Part shown: one piece after another, positions 8,868 through 17,690 of the stretch
Numbering within the stretch: position 1 is the first letter of the stretch
How the letters are laid out: every line of letters starts with the position of its first letter
DNA from: DASRJW01 sp964567755
GTDB taxonomy: Bacteria; Krumholzibacteriota; Krumholzibacteriia; G020349025
Reading direction: 5' to 3'
DNA: 64,000 nt
NCBI GenBank assembly: GCA_964567755.1
Contig: CAZMNW010000019.1
Coordinates: 1 to 64,000, forward strand
Made by a program: the position numbers and the translations under genes
The notes under the pieces: generated by a model
The model's database searches: none
Seen by the model: only the letters and a program-made list of their open reading frames with translations
What the model was told of the DNA's origin: nothing

Positions 8868-9895
8868 AAGCGATCCTCGTCGCCGCCCACGGCGGCATCG
8901 ACACCTTGGAGTTGCGCGATCTCCCCCGCCCCGAGCCCGGACCCGGCGAGGTGCAGGTCGAGCTGCGCGCCGCGTCTGTCAATCACCTCGACCTCTGGGT
9001 TCGTCGTGGCATCGCCGGCGTTCGCTACCCCCTGCCGCTCATTCCCGGATGCGATGGCGCCGGCGTCATCGCCGCACTCGGCCCGGGTGTCCATGACCTG
9101 GCGTGCGGCGCACGCGTCGTCCTGCAACCGGGCGTGGCGTGCGGCACCTGTGCCGCTTGCTTGTCCGGCGCCGACAACCTGTGTCGCAGTTACGGGATTC
9201 TCGGTGAACATCGGCATGGGACATACGCGCAGTCCATCGTCGTGCCGCGCGCCAATGTTCTCCCGCTCCCGGCGTCGCTCGACTTCGAGTCCGCGGCCGC
9301 GATCCCGCTCGTGTTCCTCACCGCCTGGCACATGGCGGTCGCACGCGCGCGCATCCAGCCGGGCGAAGACGTGTTGGTGCACGCGGGCGCGAGTGGCGTC
9401 GGCCATGCCGCGATTCAGATCGCGCGGCTCCTCGGTGCGCGCGTCTTCACCACCGTCGGCAGCCACGGCAAGGTCGAGCGCGTGCGCGCGTTGGGCGCCG
9501 ATCACGTGCTGCTCTACCGCGAGCAAGATTTCTCGGATGTGATTCGAGATCTCACCGGCAAACGCGGCGTCGATGTGATCCTCGATCACGTGGGCGCCGA
9601 CACCTGGGAACGCAACATTCGCAGCCTCGCCCGCGGCGGCCGCCTTGTCGTCTGCGGCTCGACCTCGGGACACGAAGTGTCCACGAACCTGCGTTTCCTG
9701 TTCTTCAAGAATCTATCCTTGCTGGGCTCGACGATGGGGAGCAAGGCCGAGCTCGCTCAGATCTTGGCGCTGGTCGAGCGCGGCAACCTGCAGCCGCTGG
9801 TGGACCGCGTGCTCGCACTCGAAGACGTGGGCCAGGCGCACACGCTCCTCGAACAGCGACAGGTCATCGGCAAAATCGTGCTTCGCATCGGATGA
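8864..9895 (+). CDS. zinc-type alcohol dehydrogenase / quinone oxidoreductase
   Basis: A 343-residue MDR-family oxidoreductase. The GroES-like N-terminal domain holds GCDGAGVI and a structural-zinc-like cysteine cluster (CGTCAACLSGADNLC). The Rossmann domain has HAGASGVGHAAIQIA as NAD(P)-binding motif, which is the quinone-reductase form of the glycine-rich loop. The cysteine cluster argues for a true zinc alcohol dehydrogenase relative. ATG 8864 overlaps the amidohydrolase stop. Last gene of the 4837-9895 operon; it is convergent with the GTPase gene. Confidence 0.9.
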   Translation: MKAILVAAHGGIDTLELRDLPRPEPGPGEVQVELRAASVNHLDLWVRRGIAGVRYPLPLIPGCDGAGVIAALGPGVHDLACGARVVLQPGVACGTCAACLSGADNLCRSYGILGEHRHGTYAQSIVVPRANVLPLPASLDFESAAAIPLVFLTAWHMAVARARIQPGEDVLVHAGASGVGHAAIQIARLLGARVFTTVGSHGKVERVRALGADHVLLYREQDFSDVIRDLTGKRGVDVILDHVGADTWERNIRSLARGGRLVVCGSTSGHEVSTNLRFLFFKNLSLLGSTMGSKAELAQILALVERGNLQPLVDRVLALEDVGQAHTLLEQRQVIGKIVLRIG

Positions 9896-9919
9896 CCTCC
9901 CAGCCGCGGCGTCGCCGGC

Positions 9920-10981
9920 TCAGCTATGGATCTCGATGATATCCCGATCCTGGAGCACATGGTCGCGCTGCACCGTTTGGCCATCGAAGCGGCCACTGCC
10001 CCAGATGCGCGCCGACTTGAGGTGGGCCGCGATGTCGCGGTGGATGATCTCGGCCAGGTCGAGCACGTTCGAGCCGCGCGGCACGACAAACGGTCGCGCC
10101 AGATCGGGCTTGTGGCCCGGGGCCTTGGTATAGACGCGCACGACCCGCAAGGACGCGAACACGGCGCGCCGCAGCGCCTCGAGACCGGCGCCGCTCGCGG
10201 CCGACACCACGTGCAGCGTCTCGTCGACGGCCGAGGCATCCAGGAATCCCGCCAGCATGTCGCGGAGCAGTGCGAGCCGGTCGTCCGCGCCGTCCCGATC
10301 GCTCTGATTGGCGACGATCAGCATCTCGACACTCTCCGATTCCTCCTGGCCCGTCTCGGCCGGCGCTTCGCCGGCGGTTTCATCCGCGTCCGCCGCGTCG
10401 TGGTCTGCGGCCAGTGGCACCAGATGCACGCGCGCGCCCGTGAGACGCTTCCACACCGTTTCGACGTCGTCGAGAAGCGTGTCGCTGCCCAGATCGGCGA
10501 CCAACAGCACGCGATCGGCACGGCGCACGAGCTCGGGCAACCAGGGCTCCATGAACTCGCCGCTCACCGCTGGAGTATCGACGAGCTGCACGTGCACGTC
10601 TTCGAACTGCATCATGCCGGCTTGCGGCTCGAGGGTGGTGAAAGGATAGGGGGCGATCTTCGGGTGCGCCGCGGTGAGCGCTGCGAGCAAGCTGGACTTC
10701 CCTGCATTCGGCGGCCCGAGAAGCGCGACTTGGCCAGCACCTTCATGTGGAACGTGACCGGGATCCCCGCGTCCGCCGCTTTTCTTGCGCCGCTCGGTCT
10801 CGACTTCGTCCTGCAATCGTGACAGCTTGCGCCGCAATTCGGCGCGGATCTTCTCGGTCCCCTTGTGCTTGGGGATGACCGCCATCATGTGGCGCAATGC
10901 CTTGATCTTGTCGGCCGTGGTCGCGGCCTGCTTGAAGCGCTGCTCGGCTTCGAGGTATTGCGGAGTCAGATTCGCTGGCAA
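9920..10981 (-). CDS. DRG-type GTPase with C-terminal TGS domain
   Basis: A 353-residue TRAFAC GTPase. Residues 1-70 are a basic helical extension; G1 is LLGPPNAGKSS (about 87-97); the G2/G3 region holds YPFTTLEPQ and LVDTPAV; G4 is NQSD instead of NKxD; the last 65 residues form a TGS-like domain (PFVVPRGSNVLDLAEIIH to RDHVLQDRDIIEIHS). An acidic Ala/Glu-rich insert (DAADADETAGEAPAE) splits the G domain. This matches the Obg/DRG branch best known from archaea and eukaryotes, where it is linked to ribosome function; a ribosomal role here is inferred. Divergent from the phosphatase gene at 11200. Confidence 0.85.
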   Translation of the reverse strand: MPANLTPQYLEAEQRFKQAATTADKIKALRHMMAVIPKHKGTEKIRAELRRKLSRLQDEVETERRKKSGGRGDPGHVPHEGAGQVALLGPPNAGKSSLLAALTAAHPKIAPYPFTTLEPQAGMMQFEDVHVQLVDTPAVSGEFMEPWLPELVRRADRVLLVADLGSDTLLDDVETVWKRLTGARVHLVPLAADHDAADADETAGEAPAETGQEESESVEMLIVANQSDRDGADDRLALLRDMLAGFLDASAVDETLHVVSAASGAGLEALRRAVFASLRVVRVYTKAPGHKPDLARPFVVPRGSNVLDLAEIIHRDIAAHLKSARIWGSGRFDGQTVQRDHVLQDRDIIEIHS

Positions 10982-11098
10982 TGGAACCCCCTCGTTGGGT
11001 CATTGTACGCAAATCAACGCGCGCTCGCGACGGTCCAAAGGTCTTGCGCGGCCGCAGAAGGCGCCTGACGCGCTGCGACGAATGGGACCCGCGCACGC

Positions 11099-11128
11099 TT
11101 GCGGCACGGGCAAGCCATTCGCTACGCT
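11099..11128 (+). promoter_or_regulatory. putative sigma-70-type promoter for the phosphatase gene
   Basis: TTGCGG at 11099-11104 and TACGCT at 11123-11128, separated by 18 bases, lie about 70 bases before the ATG at 11200 in the divergent gap 10982-11199. The same -10 hexamer recurs before 20829 and 22332. Read by eye; no start-site data. Confidence 0.4.
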
Positions 11129-11199
11129 AAGATTGTTGCGCGCCCATTTCTGGGAACGGTCCGCCGATCGCTTGGCGCGCCGCATCTCTCTGGCACACG

Positions 11200-12663
11200 A
11201 TGCGACTTTGCGCCCTTCTCCTCGCCTGCGGCACCGCGACGGCTCATGCTGCCGGCTCTGTCACCCGCACCCCCTATGTCCAGAACGTCGGCCAGACCGA
11301 AGCCACGATCATGTGGCGAACGTCCTCCCCCATGGCGCAGACGCTCTACTACGGCGAAGGCGAGACCTTCGATCGCTGGTTGACGGAAGACATCAGCTCG
11401 ACCACACACGAGATCCGCCTCACGGGACTCCGCCCCGGCACGACCTACCGCTATCAATTGGCCGGCGTCACCCTGTCTGCAGCGCCGCCCTTGAGCTTTC
11501 GCACCGACCCGGGTCGAGGCGGCAAGTTCTTCAGCTTTTTCGTCACCGCCGACATCGGTGAGAACATCCCCGATCAGGCGCACCAACAGCAGACCGCGGC
11601 GATGATCCTGCAACAGACCCCGGCTGCCGCGCTCGGCCTCCTCGCCGGCGACATCGTTTATCCCGATGGCGATTCGGACGACTACGATGAGCACTTGATG
11701 ATCCCGTGGCGCGACGTGTTCTCCAGAACCTGCGTCTGGCCGGCGCTCGGCAATCACGATTGGATGTCGGACCCCGAGAGAAACTTCGTCCGCGAGTGGT
11801 CACTTCCCAACAATGAGCACTATTACTCCTTCGATTACGGCAATGCCCACTTCATCGCCCTCGATAGCCAGAACGGCAACCTCTATGACCAGGCCAATCA
11901 GATCGCATGGCTGGAACAAGACCTGGCCCGCGCCAACGGCGCCACCTGGACCTTCGTTTTCTTCCATCATCCGATGATCACCTGCACGTACAAGGGGCAC
12001 GAACTAGACCTGGCTATCGCACTCATGCCGCTGTTCGAGCGCTACGGCGTCGATGTGGTCTTCAACGGTCACGCGCACACGTACGAGCGTTTGTACCCGT
12101 TCCGGGGCGGGGTGCCCGTGGACATGAGTATGGATCCGCATTACGTCGACCCGACCGGCGTGATCTACATCGTGAGCGGTGCCGGCGGCTCGGTGAAGAA
12201 CAACGCACCCACCTCGCGATGCGGCGCCAACGTGTTCTTCCTCGACGAGCGCATTCTGTTCACCCAGGTGCACGTGCTCGACAATGCCGTCGTCATCCTC
12301 GCCATCGATAGCGCCACGGGTGCGGTCCTGGACGCCATGAGTATCCTCAAACACTTGACGACAGCGGAACTCTCGGTCTCGCCCCCACGCCCGCGCCTGT
12401 TGCACAACCTTCCCAACCCCTTCAACCCCGCGACGACGATTGCCTTCGACATCCCCGTCGAGTCCCTCGTGCGACTCGATGTGTATCGGGCCGATGGCCG
12501 CTGGATCACCAACCTCGCGAGCGGCCTGCGCGCGCCCGGGTCGCACCGGATTCTCTGGAATGGGCGCGACCACAGCGGCACTCTTCTCCCCACCGGGATT
12601 TACGTCGCCACGTTGCGCGCCGGCACGCTCGCGACCTCGGTGAAGATGACGTTGCTCCGCTGA
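11200..12663 (+). CDS. secreted purple-acid-phosphatase-like metallophosphoesterase with FlgD-like C-terminal domain
   Basis: A 487-residue exported enzyme. Signal peptide residues 1-18 (ends AHA); a fibronectin-III-like purple-acid-phosphatase N-domain (about 20-100, with LRPGTTYRYQL); then the dinuclear-metal blocks in order: ADIGEN, AGDIVY, LGNHDW, FFHHPM and NGHAHTYER, all five present. The C-terminal 85 residues begin LPNPFNPATT and continue with LVRLDVYRADGRW and PTGIYVATL, the FlgD-like/secretion-associated domain frequent in FCB-group exported proteins. Likely releases phosphate from organic esters outside the cytoplasm. Single-gene unit with its own promoter candidate. Confidence 0.9.
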   Translation: MRLCALLLACGTATAHAAGSVTRTPYVQNVGQTEATIMWRTSSPMAQTLYYGEGETFDRWLTEDISSTTHEIRLTGLRPGTTYRYQLAGVTLSAAPPLSFRTDPGRGGKFFSFFVTADIGENIPDQAHQQQTAAMILQQTPAAALGLLAGDIVYPDGDSDDYDEHLMIPWRDVFSRTCVWPALGNHDWMSDPERNFVREWSLPNNEHYYSFDYGNAHFIALDSQNGNLYDQANQIAWLEQDLARANGATWTFVFFHHPMITCTYKGHELDLAIALMPLFERYGVDVVFNGHAHTYERLYPFRGGVPVDMSMDPHYVDPTGVIYIVSGAGGSVKNNAPTSRCGANVFFLDERILFTQVHVLDNAVVILAIDSATGAVLDAMSILKHLTTAELSVSPPRPRLLHNLPNPFNPATTIAFDIPVESLVRLDVYRADGRWITNLASGLRAPGSHRILWNGRDHSGTLLPTGIYVATLRAGTLATSVKMTLLR

Positions 12664-12901
12664 TTCCCAGTCGCGCCGTGCGGATGTCCGAGCGACACGG
12701 CCTTGGAACTTTGGTGACACGTGCGGAACAAGGCGCCAAACACCCGACGTGCCCTCCCAGCCCCAGGATCCCCACTCCAATCAACGGTTTGCACCACGCC
12801 TTCGATGCGGCACCCCCTTCGGCTGCATCCGGCCTGGAGATTGCGCTGCAAACAACGAGGGCGACATGATGTCGCGCACCACCTGCTGGAGGGAGGGTTC
12901 G

Positions 12902-13321
12902 ATGCGTTCGAATCGACGGTTTGCTACGGCCTGGATGCTGGGTCTGATGCTGACCTCGCTGGCGGCGACACTTCCCGAATCTGCCGCGGCCGATCCCAAG
13001 CATCGCCGCCACCACAAGAAACAATGCCACACGCAGTCCGATTACCGGGTGCAACCGGTAGTGTACCGAACCTACCGTCCGGTGATCGCTTCGCGCTGCA
13101 GTCCAGTCACGACTTTGCGCCATCGTCCGGTGGTTTACGCACCGCCGCCCGTCTATGTGTGCAGGGTCCACAACGATCGCGTCTGCGAGACGCGCTTCAC
13201 GAACGATCCGTTGTACCTAGCACACGTGCGGGCGCATCGGCAGCCGCAGGTCGTCGTCGTGCTCGAGGACCGAGGCTGGTTCGACAGCGGCTGGAGCGGT
13301 TCGGTGCGACTCAGCTGGTAG
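12902..13321 (+). CDS. small exported protein of unknown function
   Basis: A 139-residue protein not recognised. The start at 12902 is preferred over in-frame ATGs upstream because GGAGGGAGGG lies just before it. A signal peptide (about residues 1-29, ending ESAAA) is followed by a very basic His/Lys/Arg patch (KHRRHHKK) and a Pro/Val/Tyr-rich stretch with repeated RPV/PVVY motifs, four cysteines and a Trp-rich end. Composition suggests a small periplasmic or surface protein, possibly metal-binding through the histidines (inference). Followed by a GC-rich terminator hairpin at 13399. Confidence 0.65.
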   Translation: MRSNRRFATAWMLGLMLTSLAATLPESAAADPKHRRHHKKQCHTQSDYRVQPVVYRTYRPVIASRCSPVTTLRHRPVVYAPPPVYVCRVHNDRVCETRFTNDPLYLAHVRAHRQPQVVVVLEDRGWFDSGWSGSVRLSW

Positions 13322-13398
13322 CTGCATGGGTGACGTGACCGTCCACTCGCAAGCAGCGCTGTGCACGCGCCGCCGAAACTTGCAATTCTCGCGCTGGA

Positions 13399-13445
13399 GG
13401 CCACGGCTGCGGGCGGAACCATTCCCGCCCGTGGCCTTCTTCTTG
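13399..13445 (+). terminator. rho-independent-type terminator after the small exported protein
   Basis: GGCCACGG and GGGCGG on the left pair with CCCGCCCGTGGCC on the right across a short loop, with a small internal bulge, and are followed by TTCTTCTTG. It separates the gene ending at 13321 from the signalling operon that starts at 13519. Confidence 0.65.
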
Positions 13446-13518
13446 CTGCTCATACCGCGAGATCGATCCCCATGGCTCTCCATGCAATCCCGCGGGGACT
13501 CCTTGGAGCGAGAAGAGT

Positions 13519-14115
13519 ATGGATCACCAAGTCGACAAGGAATCCAACGCCACGGCCGAAACCGGCGGCGAGGTGCTCAAGATCCGTCTGTCACTCATGG
13601 GACGTCCCCTGCGCGTCACCACGTTCCAGAAAGATGTCGTCACCATCGGTCGTGATCCGGAATCGGACATCGCACTCGACAACCCCGGCATCTCCCGGCA
13701 CCACCTGCGCCTGGAGCGCTGCGCCGAGGGCTACTACGCCGAGGATCTGGAATCCGCCAACGGCACCTTCCTCAACGACGAGCCCATTCGTAAGGCGCTG
13801 CTGCGCAACGAAGACGTCGTGCGCATCGGCAAGTTTTCGCTGTGGATTTCCTACGAAAGGGACCGCCGCAGCTCGCGCGGTGACGCCAAGACCGTATCGC
13901 CGTCCACGTTCCAAGGCACCACGGTGCTCTCCACCGCCGAGCTCGACGACATGATGACGCGCGCCCGCACGCAGGACACGCCTCCCGCCGAGCTCCATAC
14001 AGTAAGCCCCGCGGTGCGCGGCATTCCGCGCGGACGGGCGTTTGCCGTGGCACTGGTCTTCTTCGTGCTCGGAATCGCGCTCGGCGTGACGGCGACCTGG
14101 TACTCCGTTCACTAG
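13519..14115 (+). CDS. FHA-domain membrane protein
   Basis: A 198-residue protein with an FHA domain at about residues 20-110: VTIGRDPESDI, then ISRHHLRL, then SANGTFLNDEPI. These are the conserved Gly-Arg, Ser-Arg-His and Asn positions that read phosphothreonine. A linker rich in Thr/Ser (a possible kinase target itself) leads to a C-terminal transmembrane helix (FAVALVFFVLGIALGV) that would tether it to the inner membrane with the FHA domain in the cytoplasm. First gene of the operon with a kinase 24 bases downstream, so it is a natural reader of that kinase's marks (inference). Confidence 0.9.
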   Translation: MDHQVDKESNATAETGGEVLKIRLSLMGRPLRVTTFQKDVVTIGRDPESDIALDNPGISRHHLRLERCAEGYYAEDLESANGTFLNDEPIRKALLRNEDVVRIGKFSLWISYERDRRSSRGDAKTVSPSTFQGTTVLSTAELDDMMTRARTQDTPPAELHTVSPAVRGIPRGRAFAVALVFFVLGIALGVTATWYSVH

Positions 14116-14139
14116 AGCGGTTCGGAATCACGCGTTCGG

Positions 14140-16569
14140 ATGGCGCTTCGAGCCACGCCACCCAAGCCTCACGATTCGGGACCCATGAAGTTCGTGCAAA
14201 AAATGAAGGCCGAGCGCCTCGTGCAGCGCCTGAAGCAGGCACGCAGCCTGTCGCGCCGCGAGCTGGAGGAGCTGGAACAGCAAGCCATCGCCGCTGGGCC
14301 AGCCGCGATCGAGCCCCTGCTCGGCTGTCTCGGCCATGCCGAGGCCCGTCCTCCCGCGCTCGAGATCCTGGAACAACTTCTCCACGACGACACGATGGGA
14401 CTGTACGTCCAGGCTCTCGGTTCGCCGAACCCCGCCATCGCTTCGGGGATGGCGCACGTGCTCGCCCACGGCAAGCGCTACCGTGCCGGTCTGCTGCTGT
14501 CGTTCCTCACCGATCCAGGTGTCCCGAAGCTAGCGCTCGCCCGTGTGCTGGAAGCGCGCGCTGCCGCGATTCACCCGCGCGAGGTGCTGGCAGTGTTCAC
14601 CGACCTGGACAAAGATGGCCGCACGTTGCTCTTCCGCATTCTCGAGCGCGCCCTGACCGCGGAACGCGCGCCGCAGTTGGTGCCATTGCTCGAGCATCCG
14701 GATTGGTGGGTCCGTCACCGCGCCGTCGAGCTGCTGTCGCGCTTCGACGCCGAGCGCGTCGTCGAGGGTCTCATCCGTGTCCTGGGTGACGACAACCGTT
14801 CGGTGCGACTCGCAGCGGTGCAAGGCCTCGACGCTCTGCGAAACCGTGCCGCGATCCCAGCGCTGGCTGCGGCGCTACGTGATTCGGATCTGAAAGTGCA
14901 ATCTGCGGCCATCGACGCCCTCGTCGGTTTCGGCGATGCGTCGGCCGTTCCGCACTTGCTGGCGGTGCTGACCGATGAATCCGAGCAGGCTCGCCGTGGC
15001 GCCGTCGAGGTTCTCAATGCGGTGGCCACGACGGAGGCGATTCAGGATCTGTTGCGCGCGCTCAACGATGCCGACTGGTGGGTGCGCGTGCGCGCGGCCG
15101 ACGCGCTCGGCGCGCTCGGCGGCGACAAGGTCGTGGATGCTGTCCTCGGCTTGCTAGACGACGCCCAAGAGTTCATCCGTCGTTACGCCGTCGAGATCCT
15201 GATCACGATTCCGACGGCGCGCGCGGTGCCGCATTTGATCCGCGCACTCGAGGATCTCGACTGGTGGGTGCGCGAGCGCGCGATCGACGCCCTGGCCAAG
15301 ATCGGCGACGCCCGGGCGGTCGAGCCCTTGCTGGCGCTCATGAGTCGCGTCCCCGAGACGGTGCCGCTGGCGGCGCGCGCTCTCGGGAGCATCGGCGATC
15401 CGCGGGCTGTCGAGTCGCTGTCGCATCTGGTGCACTCGGACCGTGCCGATGTGCGGCGCGAAGCGGTGGCGGCACTGCGCGCGCTTTCCGCCAGCGCCGA
15501 AACCAACCACAGTGCGGCGCCGGCGCTGCTGATCGCGGCATCGATGCCGGCGCCGAAGAGCGACTTGGTGCCGTTCCGCGTCGAGGCAGGGCGTGGGGGA
15601 CGGCTCGCCGAGAACTCGCCGCGCGCCGTGCCGCTGCCTGGCCTGACGGTCGCGCCCGCGGCATTGCCGCCGCCAGCGCCGCGAATGTCGGCACCCGCGC
15701 CGCTCCACTTCGGCGACTTGCCCGCGGGCACGCGCCTCCTCGAGCGCTACCACGTGCAACGACGCATCGGCACCGGGGGCTTCGGCACCGTGTACTTGGT
15801 GGTCGATAGCGCCGTGCAGGAAGAGATCATCCTCAAGGTGCTCAACCCGCAACTTTCGGTGGACGCGAACGCCATTCGTCGCTTTGTGCAAGAGCTCAAG
15901 CTGACGCGGCGCATCACGCATCGCAACGTCATCCGCATCCACGACTTCCTGGACCTGAACGGTGCGCATGCGGTGTCGATGGAGTATTTCCCCAGCCGCG
16001 ACCTCGGCCACATCCTGGCGGAGGAAGGGGCGATGCGCCCGGAGCGCGCGCTGCGTCTGGTGTCCCAGGTGTGCCAAGGCCTCGCGGCCGCGCACGAAGT
16101 CGGCGTCATCCATCGCGACATCAAGCCGGCCAACATTCTGGTCGGCGATGGCGACATGACGAAGATCGTCGACTTCGGTCTGGCCGCGGCGCAGCAGTCC
16201 GTTGGGCCACGCCTCACCCGCAGCGGCTACCTCATCGGCACGCCAGAGTACATGGCGCCCGAGCTCATCCAAAACGAGCCCTTCGATCATCGGTCCGACA
16301 TCTATTCGATCGGCATCATGATGTACGAGATGCTCTCCGGCCAGCGCCCTTACAGTGGTGACACGCCGGTCAAGATCCTGTTTCAACACCTCGAGGGCAA
16401 CGCCGAACCCCTGGCCTGGTTGGCGCCGACGCTTCCCCCCAGCCTGGCGGCTCTGGTCATGCGGGCCATGGCGCGCCAAGTTGCCGCACGGCCGCGCGAC
16501 ACACGCGAGCTCTTCGATCTCGTCCATGCCGAGCTCCGGGCGATGGGCGCGAATGCGGAGGGCGGTTGA
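14140..16569 (+). CDS. HEAT-repeat / Ser-Thr protein kinase fusion
   Basis: An 809-residue protein. Residues about 40-440 are tandem HEAT-like helical repeats; three carry the same DWWVR core (about residues 188, 312 and 374). A Pro/Ala-rich linker (about 460-530) leads to a complete Hanks-type kinase: GTGGFGTVYL loop near 540, Lys in ILKVLN (about 566), HRDIKPAN (about 658), DFG (about 678) and GTPEYMAPE. All catalytic residues are present, so it should be active. No transmembrane helix is seen. Start is 14140 or the ATG at 14185. The stop overlaps the first pilT gene (TGATG). HEAT repeats usually form a partner-docking surface; pilus ATPases or the FHA protein are candidates (inference). 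Confidence 0.93.
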   Translation: MALRATPPKPHDSGPMKFVQKMKAERLVQRLKQARSLSRRELEELEQQAIAAGPAAIEPLLGCLGHAEARPPALEILEQLLHDDTMGLYVQALGSPNPAIASGMAHVLAHGKRYRAGLLLSFLTDPGVPKLALARVLEARAAAIHPREVLAVFTDLDKDGRTLLFRILERALTAERAPQLVPLLEHPDWWVRHRAVELLSRFDAERVVEGLIRVLGDDNRSVRLAAVQGLDALRNRAAIPALAAALRDSDLKVQSAAIDALVGFGDASAVPHLLAVLTDESEQARRGAVEVLNAVATTEAIQDLLRALNDADWWVRVRAADALGALGGDKVVDAVLGLLDDAQEFIRRYAVEILITIPTARAVPHLIRALEDLDWWVRERAIDALAKIGDARAVEPLLALMSRVPETVPLAARALGSIGDPRAVESLSHLVHSDRADVRREAVAALRALSASAETNHSAAPALLIAASMPAPKSDLVPFRVEAGRGGRLAENSPRAVPLPGLTVAPAALPPPAPRMSAPAPLHFGDLPAGTRLLERYHVQRRIGTGGFGTVYLVVDSAVQEEIILKVLNPQLSVDANAIRRFVQELKLTRRITHRNVIRIHDFLDLNGAHAVSMEYFPSRDLGHILAEEGAMRPERALRLVSQVCQGLAAAHEVGVIHRDIKPANILVGDGDMTKIVDFGLAAAQQSVGPRLTRSGYLIGTPEYMAPELIQNEPFDHRSDIYSIGIMMYEMLSGQRPYSGDTPVKILFQHLEGNAEPLAWLAPTLPPSLAALVMRAMARQVAARPRDTRELFDLVHAELRAMGANAEGG

Positions 16570-17690
16570 TGGCGCGCATCGATGCCATCTTGCAAGCCGG
16601 TCGCGAGCAGGGCTGCTCCGACATCCATCTCACGGTCGGGTTGCCACCTCTCGTGCGACTCGATGGCCAACTGCTGCCGCTGCAAGCGCCGCCGTTGAGC
16701 GCCGACGAAACCCACACCTTCGCGAGCGAGATCCTCCAGGATCATCTGCGGGCCACGTTGGAACAACGCGGGGCGGTGGATTTTTCCTACTCGGTCGCCG
16801 GCAGTGGTCGTTTCCGCATCAATGTCTACCGCCAGCACCACGGGCTCGCGGCGGTGTGCCGCGTCGTGCCGCAGACCGTGCCACGTCTCGCCGATCTCGG
16901 CCTGCCACCGATCGTGGCACGGCTGGCGGCACTGCGGACTGGTTTGGTGCTGGTCACCGGGGGCTCAGGCACGGGGAAGTCGACGACGTTGGCGGCGATG
17001 ATCGCGGAGATCAACGAGACTCGCAACCTCAACATCATCACGCTCGAAGACCCGGTCGAGTTCATGCACCAAAGCCGCAAGTGCTTGGTGGTGCAGCGCG
17101 AGTTGGGCACCGACGTGCCGTCTTTCAGCGCCGGCCTGAGGTCGGCCTTGCGCGAGGATCCGGACGTGATCCTGGTCGGCGAGTTGCGCGATCCCGAGAC
17201 CATCGCCCTGGCCGTGGAAGCCTGCGAGACCGGACATCTCGTGCTCGCCACCATGCACACGCGTGGCGCCCACCCGACGATCCACCGCTTGGTCGATGCC
17301 TTTCCCAGCGAGGCGCAGACCCAGATCCGCCACACCCTGGCCGACAGCCTCAAGGCGGTGCTGAGCCAAGAGCTGGTGCGCACCGCCGACGGACGTGGGA
17401 GGCGCGCCGTGCTCGAGATCCTGGTGGTCACCCCAGCGGTGGCGCAGCACGTGCGTGAAGGCAAGACGCATCAGATCCCCTCGGCAATCGCCACCGGACG
17501 CCGCGTGGGAATGCAGCTCATGGATCAGGCACTGCTGACGTTGGTGCGCGCAGGCGACATCGACCCGGACGAAGCCTTCCTGCGCGCCACCGACAAGCGC
17601 GAGTTCATGGCCTTCGTCACTCGCGCCGACCTGCGGCAAGTCGCCGAGGAACAGAGCGCACGCGCTGCGATGGCCGAGGAGAGCCCATGA
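16569..17690 (+). CDS. pilT: PilT/PilU-family type IV pilus retraction ATPase (copy 1)
   Basis: A 373-residue hexameric secretion ATPase of the PilT class, of normal length. N-terminal PAS-like part begins with CSDIHLTVG; Walker A GGSGTGKSTT lies at about residues 131-140; Asp box REDPDVILVGELRD; Walker B/His box GHLVLATMHT. Such motors depolymerise type IV pili. The true start is the ATG at 16569, overlapping the kinase stop. This copy ends with an extended Ala/Glu-rich tail like PilU proteins. Overlaps the second copy by four bases. No pilB, pilC or pilin gene lies in the window. Confidence 0.92.
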   Translation: MARIDAILQAGREQGCSDIHLTVGLPPLVRLDGQLLPLQAPPLSADETHTFASEILQDHLRATLEQRGAVDFSYSVAGSGRFRINVYRQHHGLAAVCRVVPQTVPRLADLGLPPIVARLAALRTGLVLVTGGSGTGKSTTLAAMIAEINETRNLNIITLEDPVEFMHQSRKCLVVQRELGTDVPSFSAGLRSALREDPDVILVGELRDPETIALAVEACETGHLVLATMHTRGAHPTIHRLVDAFPSEAQTQIRHTLADSLKAVLSQELVRTADGRGRRAVLEILVVTPAVAQHVREGKTHQIPSAIATGRRVGMQLMDQALLTLVRAGDIDPDEAFLRATDKREFMAFVTRADLRQVAEEQSARAAMAEESP

